Shown: positions 30,938 to 42,350 of the stretch, one piece after another
Layout: every line of letters starts with the position of its first letter
How positions within the stretch are numbered: the stretch's first letter is position 1
Source: Heloderma charlesbogerti
Taxonomy: Eukaryota > Chordata > Lepidosauria > Squamata > Helodermatidae
Assembly (NCBI GenBank): GCA_026122225.1
Contig: JANEZZ010000307.1
Location: 1,054,001-1,118,000, forward strand
Direction of reading: 5' to 3'
DNA: 64,000 nt
Position numbers and translations under genes: made by a program
The notes under the pieces: model-generated
The model's database searches: none
What the model saw: the letters and a program-made list of their open reading frames with translations, nothing else
Told to the model about the DNA's origin: nothing

Positions 30938-30974
<37 letters not shown>

Positions 30975-31562
30975 AAGTATGAAGTCATTGTTGGAATGTG
31001 CAATATTCCAGATATACCAAATTGTCAAAGCTCTTCCATAGCCTTGCTTGATAACAGCCCACTGTTTTCCCTGGTTGCAATAAACCAGCATTGGGAATCA
31101 GATCATGTTTCATCTGAGACTGTTGGTAAAACTGCTGTTAACTTTAATGGGGAAAAGATGAAGGGTGACTTGAAAAAAATCTGTAAAATATAATTTTTAA
31201 GTTAGCTGGCTGGGAAATTGGAAGGAATGCATGATATTTCCACTGTAGCAAAAAAACCTTAGGTGTAAGATACATAATAATTTTTAACCAAGAGGGATCT
31301 TGATGTTATTATTCCCCCCGCCCCATCTTATAAATTAATCTGTCCTCCCTATGCCTCTTTCCCACAAGATGAACTATTGTATAACATCTGCAGGCTGGGA
31401 TAAAAATACATGTATGTTGGCTTAAATAGTGTGCAGAAGCGAACAGCTGTGGCATATTGATTTTTCTATTTGATTAGTTCAAGGACCAGAAAAGAGGATA
31501 CTATGGGAGTCTTGGGGGATAGGAAAATGTTTAACTTTCAAAGCCTTTAGGGAAGTGTTGAT
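30480..31562. other. Unassigned DNA with (GA)n
   Basis: A (GA)n microsatellite lies at about 30942-30969. A second AATAAA is at about 31078. No other gene evidence. Confidence 0.45.
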
Positions 31563-31795
31563 GGGTGCTTCTAGATGGAGGGTTCCTAGTGCTACCAATG
31601 AAAAGGCATTGTGCAGCTACTATTCTGTCTTATCCTTCTTAACTGATTTTTTCTGGTAAGATAAAGGATGGAAGAACCAGTGGGAAAGTACAGGAGGGTT
31701 ACAAACTGTAGATGACGACCCCCTGTAAGATTCCATGAATGAGGCAGGACGATTATAAAGTAAAAACCTCTGGAAGTCCCCTGTATCTCTCTGTT
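31563..31795 (-). mobile_element. MITE family D, inverted copy
   Basis: Starts GGGTGCTTCTAGATGGAGG and runs as the reverse complement of 11792-12004 (TGTGCAGCTACTATTCTGTCTT and GACCCCCTGTAAGATTCC). A detached piece (AAGGCATTGTGCAGCTACTA) is repeated at about 32382-32402. Confidence 0.65.
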
Positions 31796-32656
31796 AGACT
31801 CTCTGTGTGTAAAACCACAGCTCACTGTTTAGCAAGCCAGCACTTTTGGGATGGACGGGAAAAAAATAAGAGTTTAATAAAATCAAGCTTCATAGAGGAG
31901 CTTTAGGAAAGGGAAGAAATATCACAGATTGCTCAAAGGGGTCAAACAGCACAAGGCAGCAATTTTAGAGACTGTTTCCAGTTGAGCTAGGAAAAGGGAT
32001 CACTGACATTTAATAATAATTAAGGATGGAATCCTGTACACACCTACCTAGAAGTAAAACCCACCAAAGTCAGTGGGGCTTACATCTGAGAAGACATGTA
32101 TAGTATTGCATTGCATGGGCTATTGTTGTGTTTAAGAGTTGTTGAAATGCAATGCAAAGAATGTACTAGGTGCAAGTAGGAGGTATAAATGGCCACTTCA
32201 AATTGTATTTCAGTTCATTGGGACAATTTAAAAGGATCAGAGAAAATCTTCAGTCTGTCAAATACCAAGCTGGAATTGTCTGTTTGGTGATTAGCAGTGA
32301 ATAAATCAAGGCAAGTCTATGCTAAGAGAGACCAATTTCACTAGCCAATTGTTTTTTTTATTTTAAAACCGTGTAGGATAAAGGCATTGTGCAGCTACTA
32401 TACTGTCTTCATAACATAGGATCTTTCCTCCACTTGGTGACTTACAATACTTTTTCAGTGGCCATCCTGGCTGACTCCCTTTTCTTTAAAATGACACATC
32501 TCTAAATAGAAATTAGTATATTATAATTGAAACATGGGACATGCCATCACTTCTAAGTAATACTTTACTGGACAAATTCATTTTCAGGGATCACATTGGT
32601 CTACAGATTGACTGAGGAAGTAATTTCAATTGCTTTCCCTTTCAAAAGTACTTAAG
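31796..32656. other. Unassigned DNA with MITE scraps
   Basis: Fragments of the short AGTAAAACCCACC...CAGTGGGGCTTAC palindrome at about 32040-32110 and a family D scrap at 32382. Otherwise nothing recognised. Confidence 0.4.
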
Positions 32657-32658
32657 AT

Positions 32659-32711
<53 letters not shown>
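32657..32711. repeat. (GATA)n microsatellite
   Basis: About 12 tandem GATA units, nearly pure. GATA repeats are enriched on reptile sex chromosomes, but a single tract is not evidence of linkage. Confidence 0.95.
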
Positions 32712-32717
<6 letters not shown>

Positions 32718-32739
32718 ATTACAGTCATAACATAAAATG

Positions 32740-32815
32740 TTCCTATTCAGAAAGCAGTCCCACTGAGTTTAATGGAAGTTACTCCCAGGTAAATCCCCAG
32801 GATTGCAGCCAGAGT
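32740..32815. mobile_element. Short palindromic MITE piece
   Basis: AGTCCCACTGAGTTTAATGG followed by AGTTACTCCCAGGTAAAT and GGATTGCAGCC, the common squamate repeat half. Confidence 0.5.
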
Positions 32816-33775
32816 TCCTAACATTTGTACCCATGAGTAACACCTATAGGACCTTCACATGAAAAATGTGTTTGACATCATGTTCTATTATTGGCTTTAA
32901 TTCAGCAACTGTTCCTGGTTCAGGTTCCCCATGTCTCTGAAAAGAGACTTATGGATGTGTAATCCACAGTTTGGGACCTTTTAGGAATAATTTGTTCCTG
33001 TTCTTTCCCATGTATCATCTAATATTTTATGTAATGTTTTATCTTTGAGTATGTCTGTTATTACCAAACATTTCATTGGATCAATGATCTTTTTTCTATG
33101 GACGGAAGGGCTCCGCTCATGGAAGGTGCCTTTGACTGATTTTCTGGGATTCCCCTTCCCCTGCAGCACAACTCAAACCCATTCAACAGGGTCCTTCAAC
33201 CCTCTGTGTGGCATTTTCAGGTGCTGCTGGTGGTGGTGGTAGTGGAGAATCTGTTCTGCAGCCCAGTCACACACACCTAAATCTTGATCCAACCCATTAT
33301 GCTTGGGAAATGACAGATTCCAGAGGCAAACTCAAGATTAAAAATCACCAGTTGTTGTACTGGGAGAAAATATATATCTGTCCATCAGGTTTCAGAGTGT
33401 TCCCTTTTATGTCTTCTGAGCTCTTTACAACCCAGTGTTCTTCAGAGGTGGTGTTTCATTCTTCCTCATGAAAGGAAGAATGACCTCTAGATCTCAAAGT
33501 CTAGAGCTATATTTTGATTTATGTACTATGTTGGTCGGAAAGTGCAATGCAGTGCTGTATAGTTGCTTGGTGGTGGGGAACAATAGATTCCTTTTTTGGA
33601 AATAATGAATGTAAATCATGTATAAACCAAAAATGAGATAATGTCACAGAAAAATAAATATGCCTTGATTGTATTACCATTTGATTAATTATCTGTAACT
33701 GCCAAAATCATCTTTAGTGTAACAAACTTCAAGGCCAAATATTTATGGAGGGGTGGATAATCTGTGATTCTCCAG
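32816..33775. other. Unassigned DNA
   Basis: A CTGCTGGTGGTGGTGG simple tract at about 33222. No gene recognised. Confidence 0.4.
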
Positions 33776-34000
33776 GGCCACATCTGCACAGAGATGGCAT
33801 GTGAGGTGATTCCATTTAAATCCGGATTTTCAACAAATTGAATTTGCTACTTGCACAGCTCACACAGCCAGTAAAGTAGTGTATTCATTGGAGAAAAACC
33901 TGCTTTCCTGCGGAAACCACATCTGCTCGAGGTTGTGTGGGCGGAGTCTCTCTAATAGAGCTGAACATCATCAACTGCGTAGATGCAAGGCAGTGAATGA
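33776..34000 (+). repeat. Dispersed repeat E, copy 1
   Basis: Shares with 46808-47050 the ordered blocks CCATCTG/CACA..GA, GTGATTC..TTTAAATC.GGATTTTCA, GGGCGGAGTC and GAGCTGAACATCATC.ACT. It is probably an unnamed MITE. Ends are not resolved. Confidence 0.5.
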
Positions 34001-34004
34001 GCAG

Positions 34005-34480
34005 AGGCTGGCTGCCCGCCCCCTCTCTACTCCCACAGTCAGTGAAGTGCAATTGGGGAGGGTTACTTCAGAGTAAACATGTTAATCCAGTGTCTCTCCC
34101 CACCCCATCCCCCAGCCACCATTTCTCAGTGGGAAGAAGGGTAATTTGGGGGTAATCCCTTTTAAGAATCGTTGAAGTTATGCACACATTTGCAACAGCG
34201 CAGTTTCATGACAATAGGGCTGCCTGCCTGCCCCCTGCCCCCTCCCGCAGTCACTGAGGTGCAGTTGGAGAGAGCTACACCCAAGTAAGCATGTTTATCC
34301 AGCACACATTTACAACAGAGCAGTTTGAAAGCAACAGGGCTGGCTGACCATCCCCTCCCCACTCCCGTGCCCAATGATTATTTAAAACAACAGGCAAAGG
34401 AACTCTCCCAACCCCTCTGCTCCTGTACTTGGAAAAGTGTAATTGAAGTTACTTCTGAGTAGGCATGGTTAGCCCTCTGC
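34005..34480. repeat. Degenerate tandem repeat, about three units
   Basis: The unit CCCCTCCC.CAGTCA.TGA.GTGCA.TTGG...TACTTC.GAGTAAACATGTT.A.CC occurs at about 34018-34090, 34215-34300 and 34360-34475, with a GCACACATTT.CAACAG.GCAGTTT joiner between. Divergence is high. It is non-coding. Confidence 0.5.
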
Positions 34481-35230
34481 TCTCACCACGGCCCCTCCCC
34501 ATGCAACTTTCCCTTCCCCCAATCAGCACTGCTTCCAGCAGCCTACAACAAGGGCAATACAGGTCACTCAAGACTCCCAAACCGTGCTGAAGCTGCCAGG
34601 ATGGGAAAATCCATCAGAAAACCAATCTCCAAAAAAACGGATTTTACAGTAAGCACAATGTTTGATCATTACCACCAAGCTTTGAAAGCATTTGTATGTA
34701 CATATATAAAAAAGTAACATAGACATTATGTAAGGCAGTAGCAGATAGAGCTTTGGCTTATGTATGAGTACTTTTAAAAGGATAGTTGCATTTATGTTTT
34801 ATTTCTCTATATTTGTATATACCTTACAGTCCAGCAAATCATAGAAATGTAAATTTAAAAAATCAATGGATGCATCAACGCAAAATGTTGCACACGTGAA
34901 AAGAGTGCTTTGCGCATGGAGAATGCATGTGTGCATGCAAATTGCCATGTGCAACTTCCTATTTAGAAATGAATGAGGGAAAAATAAAACTCATGTTACT
35001 CCAAGGAGCACTGCATGAGTGGGTCTTGTACATTGTTCCACAATTTGGTACAGAACTGCACACTGATCACATGTGTTTCTCTATGGAGTGTGCCAATAAT
35101 GTTTCATTATGTGTGATATCTATTACCCTGTCTCCTATTAATGTCCCATTAAAAATGAATCATTTTGAATCTCATCTGCCGACTTTATCCTTACAATCTT
35201 CCAGATATGAGCCAATAAAGCTTTGAAACC
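34481..35230. other. Unassigned DNA
   Basis: No gene or named repeat recognised. Confidence 0.35.
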
Positions 35231-35234
35231 TTGT

Positions 35235-35647
35235 ATATGTCACTTGTCCATTTTATTGAAATTGCACTCTCAGTGCACACTGAGTTTATAGACAGATAGA
35301 GCCTTCACATAAAGGAAAGCAGATAAATACTTTCAGAGCGAATCCATAGCTTTGTATAAATGCCTCTTTAATTGTCCCATGATGACCAGGGCCATTGGCT
35401 ATAGAAGTGAGGCTGGGACTAGATGTTATGACTCATGTGTGACTGCAACAGCGCCATGTCTTTTCTTCCTCTTCTCCATAATGTAAAACGCCAGATGTGA
35501 TGTTATCATGTTGTGAGTTTCTGCGGCTCTGCTCTGCTCTGCTTCATTGGCTGCTGCCAAGTCTAGTTCTAGAATGAAAAAATGTGTCTGTGAGCTCTCA
35601 GGATCAGAATTCAAATGATCATCGGAGCTGTGTGCTCTTTGCACTAG
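35235..35647 (-). CDS. Candidate 3'-terminal exon, unknown gene
   Basis: On the minus strand a strong acceptor (GTTTTGCTTTTTCTAG|TG) at 35648 opens a 74-codon frame. It runs from HSSDDHLNSDPESS through LDLAAANEAEQSRAAE to EKRKKRHGAVAVTHES and stops at 35426. An AATAAA (35257-35252) follows about 170 bases later. Acceptor, open frame, stop and signal come in the order of a last exon. The peptide is hydrophilic, with a basic patch (EKRKKRH), and I recognise no family. No matching upstream exon was found. A chance open frame remains quite possible. Confidence 0.35.
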
Positions 35648-35941
35648 AAAAAGCAAAACAAAACTGTTGTAAGATAACCCAAATTCTGTGTCTTGAATCC
35701 TGAACAAACTTACCTGGGAGTGAGTCCCAATGAATTCAGTGGAACTTCTAAATATACATCGTAGAGTAGTACCGGTATGGGCAGGGACTCCATGAATCAA
35801 CATCATTGTGCTAACTCCTTTGCTAATTTTCCCTCTCAGGTGAAAGCAAGAGAGCTCTCTATAACTGATACAAGCATTTGGGCTCTGTATTCTTGGTTGG
35901 AGAATGAAGTGGTGCAGCTAGTTAATTTTGGATCCTGTACT

Positions 35942-36060
35942 TAAGGCGCAATCCTATGCATGTTTAGACAGAAATAAGTCCTACAACTCCCAGCATGCCC
36001 CAGTAAACGTGGTAATTGTAGGACCTTTTTTCTGTCTAGACATGCATAGGATTGAACCTT
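35942..36060. mobile_element. GCGCAATCCTATGC palindromic MITE
   Basis: AAGGCGCAATCCTATGCATG at the left, CATGCATAGGATTGAACCTT at the right, and TCCTACAACTCCCAGCATGCC inside. TTAA precedes the left end (ACTTAAGGCGC). The first of three MITEs placed end to end. Confidence 0.6.
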
Positions 36061-36193
36061 TAGGGTGCAATCCTATGCAAGTTTGGACACAAAAAAGTCC
36101 TACAACTCTCAGCATTCCCCAGCCAGCATGGCTGGCTGGGGAATGCTGGGAGTTGTAGAACTGTGTTCTGTCTAAACTTGCATAGGATTACAT
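36061..36193. mobile_element. GGGTGCAATCCTATGC palindromic MITE
   Basis: AGGGTGCAATCCTATGCAAG and CTTGCATAGGATTACATCCT ends. The centre is a near-perfect hairpin around CCAGCATGGCTGG. It abuts the preceding MITE. Confidence 0.6.
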
Positions 36194-36195
36194 CC

Positions 36196-36516
36196 TGTGA
36201 GAGCAATCCTATGGCTGCTAGACACTGTCTAGCGGGCCATAGGATATGGTCTATAACTGACCTCCCCCTCGTCCGCGCTGCCTCCAAGCCCCATCCTCCG
36301 CGCTTGGAAGACAAGCACGGAGTGACTGAAAAGGGGCAGGGCCGGGAGGCGTTCCAGGGTGGAGAGAGCAGAGCTGCACATATGACACATCCAATGTGTT
36401 GTATGGCAGCTTCCTCTCCCGGCTGCCCACCCCACCCCCCATGCCTCTCCTGCCTTGCTTTGGATAGGCGGTTGCCTCCGAGGTTGGAGGCGGCTGCCTG
36501 TCTACTTAGGATTATG
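36196..36516 (-). mobile_element. GC-rich MITE, GCAATCCTA family, inverted copy
   Basis: Begins GAGCAATCCTATGGC and ends GGAGGCGGCTGCCTGTC...TAGGATTATGCCC, the reverse of the order at 6241-6656. It shares GACACATCCAATGTGTTGTA with 51845-51866. No coding capacity. Confidence 0.6.
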
Positions 36517-39013
36517 CCCTGCATGACCTTACAGGGACTCCATTTAGATGGCTGTGTGTATTACTTCAGTTGTGAAGCACACAACTAATATCCCCCCGCC
36601 CCCGTCATTCCATGCTTTACAACTGTTTCTACATTCCAGATACATAAGAGAGAGAGAAACCCCAATACACAAAAGAAATACTCTGAGCATGTACAGTTTT
36701 GCATTTTAAACTCACTTCAATGATAGCACCATCATGGCTACAGGAATAAAATACAGTTTGCTTCTGCTGCCTGATGCTAAACACATATATTTGGAAATAG
36801 GTGCCATTTGTTGTAGACAGGAGAATACATTTTAAATAAGAAGAAAGAATGGACACTCCCGTGACCAGCATGAGCTCTGCTGGGTATGTTGCTGCTGGCT
36901 ACTGTTGGAAACAGAATGTTAGATTAGATGTAATCTAACACTTGGCGTTATCCAGTTATTAGATGTAATCTAACACTTGGATCACTTGGTGTGATCCAGG
37001 TCTGAGTTCCTTGGATCGCATATGTTCTGTCCTAATTCTGGAAAAGATAATGCTGGCTGGCAATGAGGGGAGTTGGACTGGGACTCAGGAGATCCGGGTT
37101 CTAGGCCCCACTTGGCAACTAAAGGCTTCCTAAATACCAGGACTATAGTTTGAAAACACTCAGCAAAGGCCAAATCTGTAACACTAGGTTCCACTGCTGA
37201 GTAGCACAAACATGGGTCCCAGTGGCAGGTTCAGGACAGGAATCAAGTAACAGCAGAGGGAGGCTGGATGAAATGTAGAAAACACTGTCTTAACTAATCT
37301 TATCCCTTCCTTATGTTTTGGGCATCCAGATCTGGGCACTGGAATTTGCAATATAAACTGGGTGAAAAATGGACAGGTGGCAACTTTTATTTTAATGAAG
37401 ATCTTTTTCTGCTTTCTCAGAAACGTCTGCTTTCATTATCTCTTTGGCATTGCTTCTTCCAGAGTGTGTGGTAATGTTGTTTCACACTTGGCTTCAGAGG
37501 AGATGGCGCTTGAAACCTACCTGCTCATCAGAACTGCTGAAACACATCACAGCTCATCTCACCATGGCGTTTCTCTGAGAATTTCTTTGGTATCATGCCC
37601 ATGGAAGTGTTTGTATATTGTCAAGCCCAGAGGCACTGCACAAATTTCTGTTTTCCATTTGTGTATAAAAGGAAGCACAGACTGGCCTCTTGAATCTAAT
37701 ACTGGAATTGCACACCAAAGCTTCTTCTGAGCCCAATAGCTTTATTTGATTATTTTGATATTTTTAATGGTGCCTTTGGGGGCAGAAAAGCTCCCTCGAG
37801 GCGACTCACAGAGAAAACAGAAAAAGAAATTAAAAATATAAAACAAATAGATATTGAAATTAAAGACAGTAGCATAAAATGTTGCAGCCTGGACCAGCAG
37901 TCCACAGTCTATATCCACTTACCTGGGTAAGTAAAAGTATCCAGGTAATCTAGGGGGGTGTTCCCACCAGCGATTTACTCCGAGCTGGCTGCATGTTGAG
38001 GTCATTAGGGATACATGATATCATAGCCATCCAGCAGCCTTCTGGAGCTTATCAGGGAAAACCTGGATTTCCTGAGACTGCTTAAAGTCCGACTCTTTTC
38101 CTTACATTGGGTTCTCTGCAGTATAGTTGTTATATGCCCCAACCCCTGCATTTAGCTCGGGTATGCTAGCCCTGCTCAGGGGCGTGCCTTTCACCGTGAC
38201 CCTGGTCAAGGGGTGTTTCCTGTCTCCTGTCCCTGAGTTTCCCAGCACAAACCAAATAGCGTCTACTCAGAAGTAACACCCATTGTGTTCAGTGAGGCTT
38301 GGGGCTCATTAGGAGGCTTGTCTTACAAATGCGCACATTAGGAGTGTTTCTTTTGCCCCTCCATTACCGTGATCAAGAGCAGCAATGGGCTACAAAGGGG
38401 GCTTGTTGGGAGTCTTGTCTTACAAATGTGCACAAGGGGAAGTAATTACTTCTCACTTTCCTTATGGAGCCTGGAGGGGGGGAAAGCCTCTCTTATTGGT
38501 TGAACACCCCATGCCACTCAGATGACGTTCACCCCACCCCCCCACCCTAAAGTAAGTTAGAATGGTGTGATGGACGCCCTTGTGGAACCCTGCCTGGACC
38601 AAAAGCGGTGCCTACAAAAATGCAGGTGAGCCACTCCTCCCTTCTCCTTCCATTGTCATAGAAACAGGGCCCAAGTCAAGTTAAAGAGGGCACCGCTCAA
38701 TATGCAGCACTGAGTTTTATGCAATACCGTTATCAGTGTGGTTCTCTCTCCGCATACTAGCCCATTCAGATTAACAGGCTCCAGGTAACTGCAGGCAACA
38801 GTACTGCAATAATGTTTATATAGGGCCCCAAATAGACCATGCTGAGACTTAAAATGGTCTGTGCTATAGAGAGCCATGGTCATAGGAGACCTAGAAAGAT
38901 GCAGATGAGTCTTTCATTTAGAGATGAGAAGGGCGGAGAATCTATGCTCATCCACCATGTTAAGAATGTGATTCATGTGGGGAAATTTCCCCTTTAAATT
39001 TCTCCAGTGTACG
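36517..39013. other. Unassigned DNA
   Basis: TTAGATGTAATCTAACACTTGG occurs twice in tandem (36924-36945 and 36959-36980). A 122-codon frame at 37362-37730 has no motif. No gene evidence otherwise. Confidence 0.4.
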
Positions 39014-39023
39014 TTTCCAGCCC
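39014..39023. repeat. Probable TSD, left copy
   Basis: TTTCCAGCCC before the RTE element, repeated at 40207-40216 after its tail. Confidence 0.6.
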
Positions 39024-40206
39024 TCCAGCAAAGGAGATGGTTACCTTGTCGTGGTGCTGGAGCTTGAGCACCTCAATGACGCCATGAGCTAAACCGTGAA
39101 GGGACACCCAAGACAGGAAGGTCATGGCAGAGAGGTCAGACTAAATACGACTGTGTGGATCATAACAAATTGTGGCAAGTTCTTGGTGGTATGGGGATAC
39201 CAAGTCATCTTGTCTGCCTCCAAAGGAATCTGTATAATGACCAAGTAGTAACGGTAAAAACAGACCATGGAACAACGGACTGGTTTAAGATTGGGAAAGG
39301 AGTATGGCAGGGTTATATACTCTCACCCTACCTATTCAGCCTGTATGCAGAACACATCATGAGACATGCTGGGCTTGATGAATCCAAGGCTGGAGTTAAA
39401 ATCACTGGAAGAAACATTAACAATCTCAGATATGCAGATGATACCACTTTGATGGCTGAAAGCAAGGAGGAGCTGAGGAACCTTATGATGAAGGTGAAAG
39501 AAGAAAGTGCAAAACCTGGGTTAAACCTCAAAAAGACCAAGATTATGGCAACCAGCTTGATTGATAACTGGCAAATAGAGGGAGAAAACGTGGAGGCAGT
39601 GACAGACTTTGTATTTCTAGGTGCAAAGATTACTGCAGACGCTGACTGCAGCCAGGAAATCAGAAAACGTTTACTTCTTGGGAGGAGAGCAATGACAAAT
39701 CTTGATAAAATAGTTAAGAGCAGGGACATCACACTGACAACAAAGGTCTGCATAGTTCAAGCAATGGTATTCCCCATAGTAACCTATGGCTGCGAGAGCT
39801 GGACCATAAGGAAGGCTGAGCGAAGGAAGATAGATGCTTTTGAACTGTGGTGCTGGAGGAAAATTCTGAGAGTGCCTTGGACTGCAAGAAGATCAAACCA
39901 GTCCATACTCCAGGAAATAAAGCCAGACTGCTCACTTGAGGGAATGATATGAAAGGCAAAACTGAAATACTTTGGCCACCTAATGAGAAGACAGGATACC
40001 CTGGAGAAGATGCTGATGCTAGGGAAAGTGGAAGGCAAAAGGAAGAGGGGCCGACCAAGGGCAAGATGGATGGATGATTTTCTGGAGGTGATGGACTCGA
40101 CCTTGGGGGAGCTGGGGGTGGCGACGGCCGACAGGAAGCTCTGGCATGGGCTGGTCCATGAAGTCACGAAGAGTCAGAAGCGACTGAATGAATAAACAAC
40201 AACACA
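39024..40206 (+). mobile_element. RTE/Bov-B-related LINE with internal deletion
   Basis: Begins with a 5'-end-like segment (GGAGATGGTTACCTTGTCGTGG...GAGGTCAGACTAAA, 39030-39146) joined directly to the RT at the YDCVDHNKLW block. The endonuclease and RT fingers are missing. The 3' end is CACGAAGAGTCAGAAGCGACTGAATGAATAAACAACAACA. A 10-bp duplication flanks it. It is a different subfamily from the 20.6-kb copy, with many amino acid differences. Confidence 0.75.
39155..40195 (+). pseudogene. RTE reverse transcriptase remnant
   Basis: Open from DHNKLWQVL through KGVWQGYILSPYLFSLYAEHI and the intact catalytic YADDTTLMAE to NQSILQEIKP. A TGA at 39950-39952 stops it. The same frame resumes with KYFGHLMRR and RGRPRARWMDDF to the end at 40195. 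The catalytic Asp pair is preserved, unlike in the 20.6-kb copy. It cannot be autonomous because the N-terminal half is absent. Confidence 0.75.
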
Positions 40207-40216
40207 TTTCCAGCCC
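40207..40216. repeat. Probable TSD, right copy
   Basis: TTTCCAGCCC, as at 39014-39023. Confidence 0.6.
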
Positions 40217-40549
40217 CTGTCTCTCATTATATGTTTGCCTGCTAGATTACAGACTCTTTTAGGATTTCTCCCTGGACACGGATGAATAGTCAGAGAAAGA
40301 AACAGACATCACCATAAATATCAAGGAGCTTCAGAAACAATTGCATTAGTCTTTGTGTCTCTGTGTATCTTTGTGAGATACTTTTTATGTCTTGTGAACT
40401 TTCTGCGGCACTCTATCAAACTGTCAATTTCTCCAGCATAATGTTGCACAATGTTTGCAAAAACTCAGACTCGACAATGGTGTCTGTTTATCTATTTCAG
40501 AAGATAAAGATGTGGGAGACAATATATGGTATAATGACCTGGGACAGTG

Positions 40550-41365
40550 AAGCCTAGCTTGTAGGATTTTGAGCATAACCTTGCTGGCATGTGAAATAAG
40601 CGCAATTGTGCGGTAGTTTGAACACTCTTTGGTGTTGCCCTTCTTTGGAATTGGAATGTAAACTGACCTTTTCCAGTCTTGTGGCCACTGTTGAGTGTTC
40701 CAAATGTGTTGGCATATTGAGTGCAGCACTTTAACAGCATCATCTTTTAGGATTTTAAATAGCTCAGCTGGAATACTGTCCGCTAGCTTTGTTGTTACTA
40801 ATGCTTCCTAAGGCCCACTTGATTTCACTCTCTAGGATGTCCGGCTCAAGTTCAGTGACCGCACTATCATGGCTATCAGGGACATTAAGATCTTTCCTGT
40901 ATAGTTCTTCTGTGTATTCTTTCCACCTCTTCTTAATCTCATCTTCTTCTGTTAGGTCCCTGCCTTCTTTGTCCGTTATCATGCCTGTCTTTGCACAAAA
41001 CGTTCCCTTGAGATCTCCGATTTTCTTGAAGAGATCTCTAGTCTTTCCCATTCTGTTGTTTTCCTCGATTTCTTTGCATTGTTCATTTAAGAAGGCCTTC
41101 TTGTCTCTCCTTGCTATTCTCTGGAACTCTGCATTCAGTTGGATATATCTTCCCCTTTCTCCCTTGCTTTTCGCTTCCCTTCTTTCCTCAGCGACTTGTA
41201 AAGCCTCATCAGACAGCCACTTTGCTTTCTTGCATTTCTTTTTCTTTGGGATGGATTGAGTTGCTGCCTCCTGAACAATGTTATGGACCTCTGTCCATAG
41301 TTCCTCAGGCACTCTGTCTATCAGGTCTAATCCCTTAAATCTATTCCTCACCTCCACTTGTTGGC
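40550..41365 (-). pseudogene. RTE/Bov-B linker and RT N-terminal remnant
   Basis: On the minus strand the frame reads from NRFKGLDLIDRVPEELW through KWLSDEALQVAEERR and RMGKTRDLFKKI to KRWKEYTEELY. This is the region between the endonuclease and RT of Bov-B. After a frameshift near 40790 it continues with the RT fingers, PIPKKGNTKECSNYRTIALI and KVMLKILQARL, where it stops. It covers the part missing from the plus-strand element 350 bp away, but orientation and order do not fit a simple 5' inversion. Confidence 0.75.
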
Positions 41366-42125
41366 AGCATTTAAAGTGGAACAAACACCTCACAGGAGCT
41401 GTTGTAGTCAGAGTTTGCTGCTGTAAAAAAAAGTGAGGCCCATGATAGTCACAGCTGAAAATTCATTTGAATAAAGGTGGTGGAAGCTACTGTTTCAAAA
41501 ATGTGGAGCTGACGCAGTACCAGTCATTTATAGTACTTGTGTGATAACTAGAGGTATCCAAGTAATAGCTGGAGAAATGAAATGAACTATAACTGATTGT
41601 TAAATGAACTATACATGAACTATAACTAATGAGCTGGTTTCAGGGTATCATTTAAGTGGACACAGATAGATATTCATGGCTTAATTTTGGAGGCAAGATG
41701 ACGCTACTGGCAGGATCAACAAGATCTCTCCAACTGTTTCTTGGATAACTGTGGTAATAAAAAAAAAAGCATGCTAGCAAGTCCTAACTTCTGGGGACAC
41801 ATGCATTTATCAGATCCATTTCATGCTTCCAAGGCCATATATTGTACTTCTGGAGACACTGACAATTTAACTATGTTTGGGATTTGAAACTGTGATGTGC
41901 ACCACCTCCCTGTGACTTAAGAGGTTCTCCTAAGAGCCAACAGCAGCAGCAAAGGGAAGAGGACATGAGAGGAAGGGAGTGTGATGTGTGTAGGGGGAAG
42001 GGGTGTGAGTTCTCTCCCGCCTCAGGCTATGGCTAGCATTTTTGTGAACCGCCCATTGAACAGTATAGAAACAAACAAACAAATAATAGCATTTCTCTAG
42101 TAAAATAACTAGAGAAAGCACCTGA
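41366..42125. other. Unassigned DNA
   Basis: No gene recognised. A poly-A run at about 41760-41768. Confidence 0.4.
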
Positions 42126-42350
42126 GGTGCTTCCAAACAATGCTTTTATCATGCCATCACCTTGCCTCATTTACAGAATTTTACAGGGGGTCCAGAGGTT
42201 GATGTCTTCCACTTGTAACCCCACCATGTTTTCCTACCACTTCTTCTGTCTTTGTTCTTACCACAGAAAATCAGTTTAGAATGAAAAGATAGAATAGCTG
42301 CACAATGAATGCCGTCTGAGCATTCTGAGCCTTCTGTCTGGAAGCACCCC
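42126..42350 (+). mobile_element. MITE family D, copy 3
   Basis: Ends GGTGCTTCC and GGAAGCACCCC. Body TTTACAGAATTTTACAGGGGG, CTTCCACTTGTAACC and AGAATAGCTGCACA, in the same order as 11792-12004. Confidence 0.65.

Noticed and set aside
39024..41365. A single RTE with a twin-priming inversion
   Set aside because: The inverted N-terminal piece lies beyond the 3' end and outside the TSD of the plus-strand copy, so two insertions are more likely.
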